Part shown: positions 44,401 to 57,700 of the stretch, piece by piece
Position numbering within the stretch: the first letter of the stretch is position 1
Layout: each line of letters opens with the position of its first letter
Assembly: GCF_041146795.1 (NCBI RefSeq)
Contig: NC_135180.1
Span: 33,968,794-34,032,793 of the forward strand
Length of the DNA stretch: 64,000 nucleotides
Reading direction: 5' to 3'
Source: Maylandia zebra
Lineage: Eukaryota; Chordata; Actinopteri; Cichliformes; Cichlidae
Program-made: the position numbers and the translations under genes
The notes under the pieces: generated by a model
The model's database searches: none
Seen by the model: the letters and a program-made list of their open reading frames with translations, nothing else
Told to the model about the DNA's origin: nothing

Positions 44401-47280
44401 GCCATAGTTGCTGCTACTGTGCTGCTAGGGACTCCACCTGGCTGAGGCTGCAAGGCTGGCTGAAGGCTGACAGCGGGGCTCAGTCCTTCCACCTGGCTCA
44501 GCATGGTCAGGGGGTTCTGAATTGGCATGCCCTGTATGACTGTCTGGGCATGACCTGAGACAGTCTGGGTCTGTGTCTGATTTTGGCTCTGAGCCAATGT
44601 GACAGGCATCTGAAAGAGGGTAGGCGTGCCCATCTGGCCAGGCTGGAGCTGAATGGGTGCAGAGAGGATGTGGGCTGCCCCAGGATGGCTCTGCGACGTC
44701 AACACCTGACCCAAGTTGATATTCTGGTTTGCAGTTAAAATCTGGTTTGCAATGATTTGTCCACCAGGACCCTGGCTTGTGATGATGTGGCCCCCGGGGT
44801 GCTGGGTCAGGATCTGCCCACCTGCTTGCAGCTGTGGCAAGAGAAACTGGTGGTTCTGACCTTGCAGAACTGTCTGAGAAGGAATAACAATGCTGCTAGA
44901 TTGGTTTAACAAGTGTACACTCAGGGGCTTGCCAGATGGTTGTGCTGCTTGTGGCTTGAAGAGGGTTTGCTGAAACTGAGCGCCTTGAGTTGTGGCTTGA
45001 GTACTCAGGACAACATTGGAGCCTGGCTTTCCTGTCAGGAAGGCTACATTCTGAGCAGCAGAAACTGGAAGTTGCTGCAGCCCTAGGGCCTTGTGGGCAT
45101 CATTTTGCAAGACTTGGGGTGCTGGCTGTGGCTGCTGCTGTTGTTGTTTGAAGAGTTTCGGTTGGATGGCTCCCCCCTGAGGGGGTTTAGGCTGAATAGG
45201 TGGTGGTGTGCGCTGGATGATCACGTTCTGCATGATTTGGCCTTGAGGTTGTGTCTGGGATCCTATTCCTGAACTTAGAAGGGTGTTGCCAAAACCCACA
45301 AGCCCAGCAGGAGCAGTCATTGTACCACCACTGCTGCTGTTTGTGCTGCTGACACAAACAGCCGGTCCATTTAAAGCTGGGGATCCGAGAGTAGCTTTAT
45401 TACTTTGGATCAGAAGTCCACCTCCTGAGCCTCCAAGCCCTGGCTGAGGACCAGCACCTGATACCTCTGGCCCAGACTGGTGCAACTGGTAACCACTCAT
45501 GGCTTTAGCCAGGATTGGCTGGCCAGACTGATTGATAGTCATGACGGTAGGCTGACCCACAACCTGAATCTGTCCAATACCCAAATGTCCAGATTGACTC
45601 CCATTAGAAAGAGCCTGAAGACTTGAAATGGGTTGAAGCGTCACATTTCCTAGGCCCACTTGCTGCATAAATGGCTGAACACTGATTGCCTTGTTCATGA
45701 CCTGGGATTGGAGTTGAAGGCCCTGTTGAGCAAGGACTGACCCTAGCATGTCAGTTGTGGCGTTGGGGGGAGTAGCAGTGGTGCTCGTGGCTGACCCGGG
45801 AAAAATTGTTGCTGCTCCCCCAACACCAATGCCTACACCAACAGCACTGTTTCCAGCCCCAGCAAGGCTGGCATCAGGCAGTGTCTGAACCACCTGTGTA
45901 AGGCCTGGAATTCCAAAGGAGCCCAGGTCCAGCTCAGCTTCTGCCTCCTGTAAGCTTTGCTCTGTGATGTTGGCTTCAGCCAAACTTTGCTGCAAGATGT
46001 CACATGGCTCATGATTTGTCCCAATGCCATTGCTCCCACCTTCTCCACCTGGGGACCCTCCCAAGATGTCATCATCCTCCAAGAAGTCCAAGTCAACACT
46101 GACTCTAGGAAGGCCTGTTGACTCATTGGCCGACAGCTGGGCTGTAGGCTGGACCTCTGGAACGTGGCCCTTCAAGGAACGGAGGAAAACGAAGAGGAAA
46201 TAAGTGAAATCAGGTAACACGTAAATTTTTATCACTAGATATGATGGTAAGGGGTGGAAATGAACAAAGTAATGCAAATATAAAAACCCCACAAAAATAT
46301 CTTGTCAGAATGCAGCAAAACAAAGCCTGTCAAGTGTAGATTTGTTAGTAGATGGGAGAGGAGTAATAGGTGAAGCATGCGACATATATAAATAGAAAAC
46401 AGAAGGAAGAGCATTGGGGGATTTTACTCACCCCAGTGGCAGAGAAGAATGAGCTGGAGGGGTCACTTGAACCATCCAAAAGGTCGTCAGTGTCCAACTA
46501 CAGACACACCCACAAAGGATAGGAAAGATGGAAACCAAAGGCACCCAAACCAGCAGGCAAAAGTCACCAGGACAGATAAATATACAAACCATCAGCCAGG
46601 GGAAGGGCAAGGAAAGGACAGAATACAGTCCAGGAAACCCAGATTGTAAAAGAACCAGTAAAAGGATAAGTGACAAAAATGCAAAATGATAGGTGTAATA
46701 CAGAGTTGGGAAGCGTTAGTATTATCGTTTCTCATTTTGTGAATATGCCAAATAAAAAGGGAAGGGAGGCTGGAACTACAAATAGTGCAAATCAAAAGCA
46801 AAGAAAACCATTAAGCAGATACAGCAATAAGAAAATTACATGAAAGCAGTGAGGGAAGCAGGTTTCAGAGTGCATTAACGTGTAATCTAAAGTGACTTAA
46901 GTACAGAGTCACACTTCACTAACTGATGCCAGCACTAACAAAAATATGCATAATTATGACTCCTCATCACATCAATTACAAACTCACTTTTTGTAAATAG
47001 AAATCATAAACTTAAAAAAAAAAAAAAGGAGACATCTTTCTTTCTTTTCTTTTTAAAAAAAAAAAAAACCCCTCCCCCACTCATACTCACATGGGTCTCA
47101 GATCCATGAAGAAAGTCATTGAGAGCTTCTGGGTCACTGCAAGAGAAAACAAAGTGAATCTTCACAGTACAAGGGAAGAAATGGCTGACCAGTTTGTGAT
47201 GAGATTTAGCCGATTTTCATCGAGTCATCATTAACTTACCAAATTACATCTAGAAGGCACCTGCCGTCTTCATCATCCAT
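35498..47280 (-). CDS. bicra: BICRA (GLTSCR1), ncBAF chromatin-remodelling subunit
   Basis: Defining subunit of the non-canonical BAF (GBAF) SWI/SNF complex with BRD9. Minus-strand coding exons are 47240-47280 (ATG), 47091-47136, 46432-46497, 44100-46169, 43742-43909, 41852-42451, 41260-41452, 41080-41177, 40758-40892, 40604-40656, 40363-40511, 37641-37735, 37437-37539 and 35498-37311. Phases fit at every junction and give 1876 residues (human 1560). The N-terminus is acidic (MDDEDGRCLLDVICDPEALN, LDTDDLLDGSSDPSSSFF, DLDFLEDDDILGG), followed by long Gln/Ser/Pro-rich low-complexity sequence. The conserved GiBAF domain at about 1145-1275 binds the core (PFSAEPSKEARMLEQLRKHQ, SFEDTLHRLLPYH, AEMVMIDRMFIQEEK). 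The extra length over human is mostly low complexity. Confidence 0.96.
38115..39618 (-). mobile_element. Second DNA transposon nested inside the hAT copy
   Basis: The ends CAGGGCTCTCAAAAT and (complement) CAGGGCTCGCAAAAT are inverted, and AGGTA repeats on both sides (38110-38114, 39619-39623). Removing it restores the outer element's BED finger codons (KGG-NTSN). Minus-strand coding remains at 38472-38777 include THEKCKKC and FRTAYYVAKSELPLAKF, like the TTF-finger hAT transposases related to ZNF862. A 5-bp duplication is unusual for a hAT, so the class is not certain. Confidence 0.75.
39009..39310 (+). mobile_element. LTR-retrotransposon fossil fragment (one LTR plus primer site)
   Basis: A 282-bp TG...CA segment (39009-39290) with an internal AATAAA is followed at once by TGGTGTCAGAAGTGGGAT, the primer-binding-site sequence seen in many fish Ty3/Gypsy-type elements. 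Only this end is visible and no internal genes are recognised. It is a broken relic lying inside the nested DNA transposon and is younger than or carried by it. Confidence 0.6.
42620..42831. mobile_element. Small hAT-type MITE in a BICRA intron
   Basis: The left end AGGGTTGGGCGATATGG and the right end (complement TCGGGATTGGGTGATAAAT) form imperfect terminal inverted repeats of the widespread GGGTTGGGCGATAT MITE type. The interior is A/T-rich and non-coding. A clean target-site duplication was not found. Confidence 0.6.
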
Positions 47281-47474
47281 GACAACTGTTAAAGATGAGA
47301 AATTGTTTTTATGACAACTTGATTTATTTCATTGTCAGTGCACGCTTTAATTATTATTATTATTTTGATAGGGCAGTAGGGAGCAATGCAAAAGAACAGT
47401 GAGAGTGAGGGGAATGATACACAAGAAATGTCCAGAGTGGACTCGAACCCAGCCATTTTTGTCTCCATGTTTAC

Positions 47475-48470
47475 TAGGGCTGCCACGATTAGTCGACTAG
47501 TCACGATTATGTCGACTATTAAAATCGTCGACGACTAATTTAATAGTCGACGCATCGTTTGAAGCTTTGTAAGATCACAAAGGACGCAGGAATGAGTAGT
47601 AGGATTTAAGAGTGTAATAACGGACTGAAACAGAAGATGGCAGCACTGCATGTACAAGGATGCCAGCTGCCGTTAAACCCCGAAGAAGAAGAAGCTGTGT
47701 CCCAGAATTCATAGCGCAGCCCAGCGCAGTTGTCAACAGCTAGTTAGTTTTAACTTTACTCTTATTATTCTTTCTGGGTCACAAAATAAACGTTTAACAT
47801 ATTTTCAGGCGAGAATGTAGCTGTGTAAACCTCAAATATCTGCTCAGTTTATCAAGACACCACATATTTTCAAAAGCGCTCCGACGTTTTCGGAGACGTC
47901 TGTTACCCACTAGCTCGTCAGCTAGGCGGGGGCAAGGCTAACTAGAGCCGTGAGAACACCGGACTCCCGGCAAATCGTTTTCAAACCCACCGCCGTCTTT
48001 TGCTAGTCAGGTTAAACATATATATAAGTCACTTAGATAACTTAAAAATGTTATTGTTTGGCTTTCTTTAGTATTTTATTTGTTCCTGAGTAAATCGGTT
48101 TGGCTGAGATTAAAGTTATAGTTTTTGCACAGCTAAAACTGTCAAGCAGACAGCTGATTATCAGAAGTGTGAGACGCTGGAGAATATACTCCGGTGTCCT
48201 GTTATATTTTAGAAAGCAAGGAGTTTATTAAACTTCACCGAAACAATCTGCAAATTTCATTAAAAATTAATAAACTACCATCTTGTCTTTATTTTTAGTT
48301 AGCACAAACACTTCAAGCTGTAAGCTAATGATAGTTATATAAGACCAGATGCTGCTGGTGCAATAAGCTGTACGCTGTACGTCCAATGGATGATGATCTG
48401 ATTAGTCGACTAATCGCAAAAATAATCGGTGACTAGTCGACTATCAAAATAATCGTTTGTGGCAGCCCTA
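47475..48470. mobile_element. Complete 996-bp non-autonomous hAT element
   Basis: The terminal inverted repeats are TAGGGCTGCCACGATTAGTC at left and TAGGGCTGCCACAAACGATT (complement) at right, with sub-terminal GTCGACTA repeats. A perfect 8-bp target duplication, ATGTTTAC, lies at 47467-47474 and 48471-48478. The interior has no transposase. It sits in the 5' intron of BICRA, just upstream of the ATG exon. Perfect duplications and well-kept ends point to a fairly recent insertion. Confidence 0.95.
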
Positions 48471-49667
48471 ATGTTTACACAGAAGCTGATTTATGGCTTG
48501 CCACACTTGATAGTGAACTACAGAACAGTGATGTTTTTCAAGTCCTATGCTTCTTCAGCATGACAGGAATTAATTTCATATGATTATTTAATATTACTAA
48601 TCCTTTGAAGTAACAAATTTTTGTTAATTTTTTTTGTAAAGCACTGCAAAGTAGCAATAAAACATATTTTCAGCACTGCTTGTCATCATGAGAAAACGTC
48701 AAAATTATTCTATTGGTGCAAATATCATAATCACTATTACTTTGTTCCTAATTAACTTAAAAAAATAATGAAATAATATATTTGTTGCTCCCCGTTGGAC
48801 TCCTGGTTATCAGTCGGTTTCCAAACAGATTAATTTGTTTTGCTTGTTAACCAAATTTAAACTGTCACAGCATCTGGGGGCGTAACTTGGGGTTTTTAGT
48901 GAGAGGCAAATAAACACCACTGTAAAGAAAACAAGTACACTGGATTAAAAAACGAAAGGCAAAATTAGCGTACTGCTGCAAAAAGAAACTAAAGAAAAAA
49001 AGAAAGCAAAAATATTTCTGTTACCTCATTTATCTTGTTTTCATAACTGTTGGAGTCATAATTGTAATTGAACATAGATTTGAGTTAGCTGCTCACTCCT
49101 TAGAAGAACTACAAAAAGAAACCACAGATCTTAATATTATGTTCTCAGATCGTTAGTTTAGACAAAGAGGGGGTTCAAACTATATTCAGTTAATGAGCCA
49201 CATACAACTGAATTTGATCTCTAGTGAGCCACACCAGTAAAACAATTCCACAATAAGATACGTTCCTTTTAATTTATCAGAGTACAACTAAACATTTAAC
49301 ATTTAATTACCTATCGATGTGCAACACTGATGAAGAACAGCCTATACTAGCTTACAGTATCTCTCTAAAAGCACAAAACCTTCTAATTCTGTTTTTAAAC
49401 TGAACTAATGTATTATTTTACTCTTTATGACTAAAAATTTGTCAAGATACAGAAATACTTTCAATTCCAACATAGTTTAGGGTATGGATTAAGCTGTAAT
49501 GTAAAAATGTCATAACTCTACCAGGTCTAGAAATGCATTTTATTGAAAAATCACAAGCATTAAAAATCTAAACATTTTTCTTGCTTCCAAAGCTATCCAG
49601 TAAGCTGGACTAACCATCATGGTCATTTGGCATCCAAAAAGACTAAGTTATATTTAAACACTCAGTT

Positions 49668-50650
49668 CAGTTCATTTTTATTTCAAACATATACATTCAC
49701 CAACATTTCATAAAATCTTTCCATGTAGTTGTTTGAAAAGTAGGCAGAAGTATATACTTATTTAGCCCTACCCCCTCAGGTTTACATCATCATCATCTAA
49801 ATTTGAACAACAAAAAACGTATACAATGCCTTCAACTTAGAACATAACATCACAAAAATATATTTTCTCATGTTCAACTAAAACTATATTTAGATTTGCT
49901 AATTTGCAGAAGAAAATAAACATCAGTTTAACTGCTGTCTTGGGTTAATTGCATTTTCTTCATTCTTATACTTATTTAAAATTTCTTTTTTGAGTTTTAT
50001 TTTAAACTGGTTTATATCACTACTGACCTTTATTTCTTCTTTTAATTCATTCCAGAATTTAACTCCCGCTATTGAAATAGACATCCTTTTCAATGTTGTT
50101 CTTACTCTTTGTAATTTTAAATTCCACTTCCCTCTAAAATTGTACCTCCCTTCTCTTTCTAAGAACCATTTACTTATTTCGATTGGGAGCATCCCTTTCC
50201 TTGCCTTATATATTATTTGCACTGTTTTAAACTTCACCAGATCCTGGAATTTTATAGTTTGCGTCTTAATGAAGAGTGCGTTTGTGTGAGCCCTATACCC
50301 CTCCTGATTTATTAGTCTAATAGCCCTTTTCTGCATTATGATTATAGTCTGAATATTACTTTTATATGTATTGCCCCAAACCTCTACACAATAACTCGTG
50401 TATGGTAATTGTAAAGCACAATATAACATATACAATGTTTTCCTATCCAGAAATTGTTTTACTTTCCCCAAGACAGCAATGCCCCGTGCTAACTTTCCCC
50501 TCACATAAGTGATATGTGATTTCCAACAGGCCTTATGATCAATGATCACACCAAGAAATTTTATGGTATTAACCCATTCTAGATATACATTATCAACACA
50601 AATTTCAATGTTAATGTTTTTCTTATAGTTTCCGAATAACATAAACTCAC
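49668..50650 (-). mobile_element. 5'-truncated LINE (reverse transcriptase end)
   Basis: A 239-codon open stretch (49923-50642, minus strand) has the C-terminal part of a non-LTR retrotransposon reverse transcriptase: IKFLGVIIDHKACWKSHI, then LPYTSYCVEVWGNTY and IIIMQKRAIRLIN, as in the L2/CR1/Rex group. The preceding codon region already contains an in-frame stop, so the copy is truncated and not active. About 250 bp of 3' UTR-like sequence follows to about 49668. It lies in the 5' intron of BICRA in the same direction as the gene. Confidence 0.85.
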
Positions 50651-51950
50651 TCTAATTACTCTTAGGTAGTATGGGCTACATAGTTAGTTAATAACAATAT
50701 TAATAAACATTTATGAAGTCCATCACATTAATTTCAAAGTCCTTGATTTTCCCCTGTGTGTTTTTAAAATTCAAATTATGAGTAATGACTCATTAAATCA
50801 TTACATCACCTATCACTGTCAGATATTTCGGTGTCTTGTTAGGATAAAGCAAGCATGACGTGATAAATAAAATATGAGGTCCTTAAATTATAAAATAATA
50901 ATAAAGTTTACAGTTAAATACAGAAACTGATTTTCAAAAAATTCAACGTCTTTTAACACCTACACTTATCAACAACAGAAATCCCCATGTGGTAACGAAC
51001 CCATCGAGAGACCAAGCAGAACTCATATTTGTTAAAATCCGAAAAAACAGCGGATGGCAATAGACAACAAACTGAAAACGCGCGGTTTTCGCTCCGCCTG
51101 CAAAGATTTCGAGAACGGGCTCTCGCCTCCCGCTGAATTTACCACAACTCAAAACACCAGCTGTGCCTTTCGTTTCCAACAACACGAAAACACCATCTCA
51201 AATCAGCTTCCACGAGTTTACCGAGACCTATAAAGCGACCGTACACCCAGTTGCCGCTCTGAAGCAGCAGCAGATCGTAGCCATTGCTCGGTTAGAGCGC
51301 AGCTAGTACGCAGGATATGAATGGAGTCACTGCAAGAGGCTTGCTACATGCTAGCTAGTGTTTTCAAAGAGCTTTGCATGTATATTTCGCTTATTACTCA
51401 CAACACGGAGTATTTCGTAGCCACACTGCTGACTTAAAACACTAATTTAACAAAACGTTTAATTTTAAACCACTGTTTTGCCTCTATTTTCAGTCATTTT
51501 AACGCATCTGGGTTGACTTTCGTTAGCCTAGCTAGCTAACCAGCTAAGCCAACAAGCTATCAACAATATTGAGACGTACAGCTAGCTTGAGGCTTTGACA
51601 TTCAAAACAAACCAGCGAGTGACACAATTTTAACACCCCTAGTGCACAACGATGCCTCGATTTGACAAAGACAAGGCAGTATTGTCTGATTTGAAGCGTA
51701 AACGCAATTGCGTAGCTAGCTATCTCTCCTTGTAAGCAAAATATGAGTTAATGTTGGAATACTCTTGGATGAGGGGGGTATGCTTGGGAATTCGGTGGAA
51801 AATGAGCATGTTCGCCGGTTCGTGCGGCAGCGTGGCGCTTCGATTGCGGTAGCTGTGCAGTTCGTGGCTCGCGTGCAGTTCGCGAATATTGCAGCTTTGT
51901 AACAGTTTTTTGGATTAATAGAGAAATTGCTACATTGTAACAAACTCACC

Positions 51951-52060
51951 CGAGACGATAGAGGTGCAGGCAGCGCGGGGTCTCCAGGACAGCCTCGCAC
52001 GGGCTGCTGTACAGGACCCAACTACAAGGCAGGAAACAGGAGACTTCCGGTTTGCCTGAT
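51951..52060 (-). promoter_or_regulatory. Probable BICRA first non-coding exon and promoter
   Basis: On the minus strand a donor (GGGTGAGTTTG, complement at about 51941-51951) would end a GC-rich 5' UTR exon. An ETS-type site, CCGGAAGT (complement of 52043-52050), lies just upstream. The exon is inferred from the donor, the composition shift and the absence of another gene. The first coding exon is 4.7 kb further on. Confidence 0.45.
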
Positions 52061-54582
52061 TGAAATCTTATCCTCCTGCGTATACCGTGGCAGAACTTTT
52101 CTTTCGACGTGCTTGGCAAAGTTTTTTCGTACAATTAAACACATTTCTCAGTAAATTTGTGGGGCTGTTTTTGTTTGTAAAGCTGAAGTCTGAAATTTAG
52201 GAAAAAGGACTGGAGATTTGCAGCTGATATCGCGCGAAAAGCTAACCCTTGATGTTTAAAAACGAAGTAAATAGCACATACCTGGAAACGTCTGGGCCTG
52301 ATAAGGCACATCCCTGATACAGTTGCAGTGCACTACTAAAAATTACTAATCTGTGCATCCTTTAATATAAAGTAACTGAAGTTATGCACTACTTTTAACT
52401 ACTAATTATTTGTGTCCTATAAAACTTAGTCTTGTAACTCCCTTATTCTAATGTTCCTCCATTTAGGTATTTGTGGGTAAGTATAATTGGATTATAATTT
52501 CAAATAAAATACATTAAAATTACATTTTTGCTACAGGGGGATTACACCCTTAGTCACGGATTATGCTATAAAGTGTTTATCAGTCAAAGTAGCCTAGTAC
52601 AGCTCACAAAGCAAGCAGAAATAGTGTACCAGTTTACACAGCAAATCTGATATGAATTATTTGTCTGATAATCAATATCCATATATACATATAGGATACT
52701 GCAGTTATACTGAAAAGCGATAGGCCATATTGGACCATGTTAACTTTCCAAAAAATGTTTAGTGTTCTGCCAACACCTGCTGAATGTTACAAACATAATC
52801 AGGTTTGCTCACCTGGACAATGTGGTGACCCTGAAGTATGCTGTTCAGCATTATAATGTGCAAACGTTTCTATATGGTCCATATCAATAATATTGTTTGA
52901 GCACTGCTAAACAGAGCCAAAAATAATTTCAAAAACACAAAAAGACACAAATCACATGAGTAATTATGTCAGGAGGATTTGTCAGAAGCTGCTACAAATA
53001 AAATCACAACTATCACTATTTTTAACATCCATTTTGCATGGAAATGAAGGCAAGGCAAGGCAAGGCAAATTTATTTGTATAGCACAATTCAACAACAAGG
53101 TGATTCAAAGTGCTTTACAGAGACATTAGAAACAAAAACAAATAAAAAGCATGATTTAAAATTGATTAAAACAAGCAAACAACAAACTAACTAAACACAC
53201 ACATTTCACACCTGTTCGCGCGATCTGAACCCTTATCGTAAGGGGAGCTACCAGTCCTTCTGTGGACGAGCTACTTTCTATTTTAAATTCCCTGAATTTA
53301 AAATAATGAAGGAAAATAAAAGGAAATGAAGAGTTATTCCTGAGTGTGTGGTCACTTCTTTTCAGATTGTATGCCCCTAGACTTGGAAAATAACCTCAAC
53401 TCTGTTACAACTTGATGGCAGTTGCTGACTGATTACACTGAAAAGACATGCATGCAGTGCACTTGAATTTGTGGGGAACAGTTAACTGTTTTTATTTTTC
53501 CTTGTTTTACTTAATTACTCATTAACACCATTATAATTATGTTTCTTTTTATTCATGTATTTGTTTATTTTTCTAAATAAGCCTTGATTGTCTTGCTGTG
53601 TAGTAAAACTGTCAGGTGTGTGGGTGTGGATGTGTGTTTGTGGGGGGAAGAGGGTGGTGTTGCTTTGTGTATGTTGAACTGTTTGATTGTTCTTTGTTAA
53701 AATTTTTAAAAACATATTTAAGAAATCAGTGGTATATGCAAACTATGAGAAGTACCACGTGATATCACTTTAACACTTTACTGTGTTAATACCCATTAAC
53801 ATGTAACGTTACATGCAGTTCTAATGAACTGACTATCCATCCATCGATTTATTCTTAGGCTGATCACAAACCAAGAACCATTGTGCTGGATATTATAGCT
53901 TGTGGATGTAACTATTTGTGATTACATATGCATATTTTGTATTCATACTGTGTTTGAGTTATAGTCAAAAGAGAAAATGAAGGAGGCTATTTAATACATT
54001 TTAAGGGTTGTGTTTTATGAATAGAAATTTACTGTTATGACACCACTTAACTTTACAGCAGTCTCTGTACAGCTGTGATGTGTTCTCCTTTACATTACTG
54101 GTGATTAGAAATACTAGAAGTAGTTGTTAGCTGGTTAGCTGGATAGACTATGGGATAACCCAGTTCTAGATTTTCATACCAGCTCATACCAGACAATAAA
54201 CAGATATTCCAGAACCACTATTGGTAAAAACAAACAAACAAACAAAAACCAGAAGCAATAATGACTGTAAAAAGAAACACATCAAGTACAAAGAGTTCCA
54301 TATCGGACACAAAAACTACAACTCCCTACAAAAATAGACTCGAATCACAAAGACACGTAAAAGTTTAAATACAAAATTAGAATGACTTATTAGCAAAGTT
54401 AGAGAAAGGACAGCTCAGTTCACTGAAACAAAGTCAATAACTACACTAAAACCATACGAAGATTAAAATGTAACTTTTTTGTTTTAACTTTTAACGGTTA
54501 CCAGATATGACTAGTATACTGGATAGCAAAAGAGTACTTGAATGCACCAGCAGCAGAAACAGTAGTGCGTCGGTTCTCCGGT
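52061..54582. other. Intergenic region between BICRA and NAPA
   Basis: The two genes diverge from this interval. No exon-like sequence is seen. One interspersed repeat is listed separately; the rest is A/T-rich and unremarkable. Confidence 0.5.
53046..53180 (+). mobile_element. Teleost interspersed repeat tail
   Basis: (AAGGC)n is followed by AAATTTATTTGTATAGCACA and TTCAACAACAAGGTGATTCA, then AAGTGCTTTACA and an A-rich end. This is a very common fish repeat ending, probably a retroposon tail. The precise family is not assigned. Confidence 0.65.
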
Positions 54583-54592
54583 GTCACGTGAC
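54583..54592. promoter_or_regulatory. GTCACGTGAC palindrome in the NAPA promoter
   Basis: A perfect 10-bp palindrome about 130 bp upstream of the NAPA start matches the CLEAR/E-box sequence bound by TFEB/MITF/USF-type bHLH-ZIP factors. Binding is inferred from sequence only. Confidence 0.5.
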
Positions 54593-54719
54593 AGAGGTGA
54601 CGGTTACTTTGCGGCTGGTGATGTGACAAGGCAAGCCTGCAGCCACTAGCAGTGGTTAGCGAGTTTGTTGACTTTTACATTTATTCGTTCTCTCTCAGAA
54701 ACAGACCGATTGCCTGAAA

Positions 54720-57700
54720 ATGGATAACAGCGGAAAAGAAAAGGAAGCAAATGCTTTGATGGCCGAGGCTGAAAAGAAAATGAAATCGTCTCAGTCATTT
54801 TTTGGAGCGTTGTTTGGGTGAGTCTGTCAGCTAGCTAACGTTAACGTTCGGCTAAAGGAGACAGCTATGCGGAAGGTTGGAAGCTGACCACAAGGGTTAA
54901 AAGCCAGGACAAAACGATTTTAAATAATTGTCGGTTGCTTTTATAAGTTGTAGTTAGTGTTAAGCGGTTATTTTCAAGGCTGTCGTTTAGCATATCTAGC
55001 TTATCTCGGCTCGTCGTATATCTGGAAAGCGTTTAGTGTGAAAGATAGCTCGAAATAGTCGGTAGTTGCTTATTTTAGACTCTGCTTTAAGGCAGCTTTC
55101 ATGCTAGAAATAGCTTCAGTTGAATCCAAAGCTGAATTGTTTAACAATTCAAGATAATTTCACTTAATTGTAAAGGCAGCGCTTTCCCTATAGCGCCGTC
55201 TGTTGGGCAATTTTCGGAAGGTCACTCTGTCCAAATCACGTGTCATTCACATTTGTTTACAGCAAAAGAAGAAAGCGCACTTGTGATGTAGCGAATGTTC
55301 CTGTAAGACTAGCTCTCACTAACCTGGACAACCGGCTTTGCATATAACAACCTAAATGCAGGTTAATGTAGCAGGAGCTCACGTGCAAGGTTAAAGGCTA
55401 CGTGTTATGTATGAGGCTGTACAATCCGCGAGAGGTTTGTGGCGAAAATTTAATTGTCAAGATAGTTGTGTGTGGATAATGGGACTGAAATCACAAGCAA
55501 AGTCAACACTTTTATATTTGTACTTGTATACGGTTTTACAAACCTTTACTCACTATTAAATAGTAACTTAAAGTTTAAAGGATTGCACACTGAATGAAAA
55601 ATCAGTGAGTGCCGGCTGGGAAAAGGACCGCTATAACTTGTTTCGACCAGTGACTTATAAAAAAAAAAAAAAAGGTAGATCAAATATTTCGCATGCCAAT
55701 CCTTGCTCCTCTTCTTCTATGTCATAGGCATTCAGTTGGTGCAATTGTACTATTTAAATTATAACATATCCCATGATCCTTATGGGCAAAAATTAGATTT
55801 TGGCTTTAGATTGTGAGACTTGGGTGTGAGAGTGGATTTCAAAATTGATTTGGTCACTGTTTTGAAACGGAGCTTAAATATGTTTGTCAGCCCTGAAAAT
55901 TTCAGAAGGCAGTCTTCTGCACATGTGAAGTAATGAGGAAAAAAATGGAAAAAATAATAATAAAATTAATAAAGTTTTATCCCATTGCTTTTAAAATGTT
56001 CTTATTATGGTGCTAAAATTTTGCATGTAAGTATACTAAACAGAAAAAAAATCTGCTTATTATACATCTTTCCAAAGGGATTTTACTGAGTAAAGTGTTC
56101 ATATCATCCTGTGATAATCTGCAATGGATGGGTGTCTTATTAAGAGAAAAAACATGTTTTGTCACACAGTGGCTCCTCAAAGCTGGAAGAAGCCTGTGAC
56201 ATGTTGGTGAGGGCAGCTAACATGTACAAAATGGCCAAGAATTGGTGTGGTAAGATGATTGTCGCATTTCAACACAACAAATGTATTGAATGCCTCTTTC
56301 TTTTTTTCAGTGATTTTAAAATGCAACAATTTATCTTCTTAATAGCTGCAGGAAATGCATTCTCCCAAGCTGCTCACCTTCACCTGCAGATGCAGAGCAA
56401 ACATGATGCAGCAACCAACTTCATAGATGCTGGAAATGCCTTCAAAAAAGCAGATCCACAAGGTAAACGTTACATCACTTTGGGGTATATAATATCGATT
56501 AAGTACACTTGTAAGTTTTACATCTTTTCATATAAAAGCTTTCAGCAATAAAAGTGAAAGTGGTTTAAAAATGTTATTAAATCTTTTATTTACTTTATTA
56601 AATCTTTAACTTCATACAAATGCTATAAACAGTCAAATTCCTGATTAATGAGAGCATGCGTTGACCCTGTTTCAGGTACTCTTTGAGTACTTCAGTGCTG
56701 TTGAGGTTTCTTTCCTTCTGCTCCACGTGTCTTTTTATAAACTGAGGTGTCTGATTATTATGATATTACTCATTGAGCTTAAGCTGCTTCACCTGACAAA
56801 CCTGCAGGACTGGCTGCAGATAAGTTAGTAATCATGTCAGGAGAATGATAATTTTGATAAATCCTAATTTGATTTAAGTATTTAATGAGCACCCATCTAG
56901 CTGCTGTTTATTTATCACATGACAGCTGCACATAAGCTCTGCATCAATAAAAGAAAAGCGGAAAAGAATTGGAGTAAACAAATTTTCTTGTTTGTTTTTT
57001 TTTTTTTTAAAGTTAATTGTAATCTCATTATTTCATTTTATCTGTTATGATTTAGAGATATTAAAAGAGTGCCATCATGTGGCATTAAAACTTGACGTAC
57101 GATACTTCATAGTTGTGAGTAGTGTAGTGAGTTTGTCTGTAAGCCTTTTTAATGAGACTTAAATATCTGCATTCTAAAGTTTTCCTTGTGCTTTGATGCA
57201 AAGTTTTGTACTGCTGAAAACAAGGCGTTATGAAAGTGCAGACATTAATCAATATTAATAATAATAATTCAGTGTCCTATCTAACAACCCACAGGGCAGT
57301 GGCTAAGAGTTTAATGAAAAAAGTTTATTTTTAACTATTAATGCAGTTTCATTAACACAGTATTGTATATTATTTCACTTTAAGTCTGAAAAATGTTACA
57401 AAAGCCATGAAATAAATATGGTCTAGTACACCCCATTCCCCTGTTTAGACTCTCCCTGTTACTGCAGATTTTTCACCATGTAAAACAAACGGCAGTGGAT
57501 GGAGCAGCTACAAAGTTTGCTTTTCTTCATGTCACAGTTTATTAATCAGGTGCTCTCATTAAGGACTCTTTCCAGACATTTTCCAGTAAAGGTTTTAATG
57601 TCGATTACTGGAACAGTGCTTCTGTTTTGGATACTAGAAACACATTTTCTTTGACTCCACCTGAGCGCTCATCATCTCTGTAATGATGCTGCCTCTTTTT

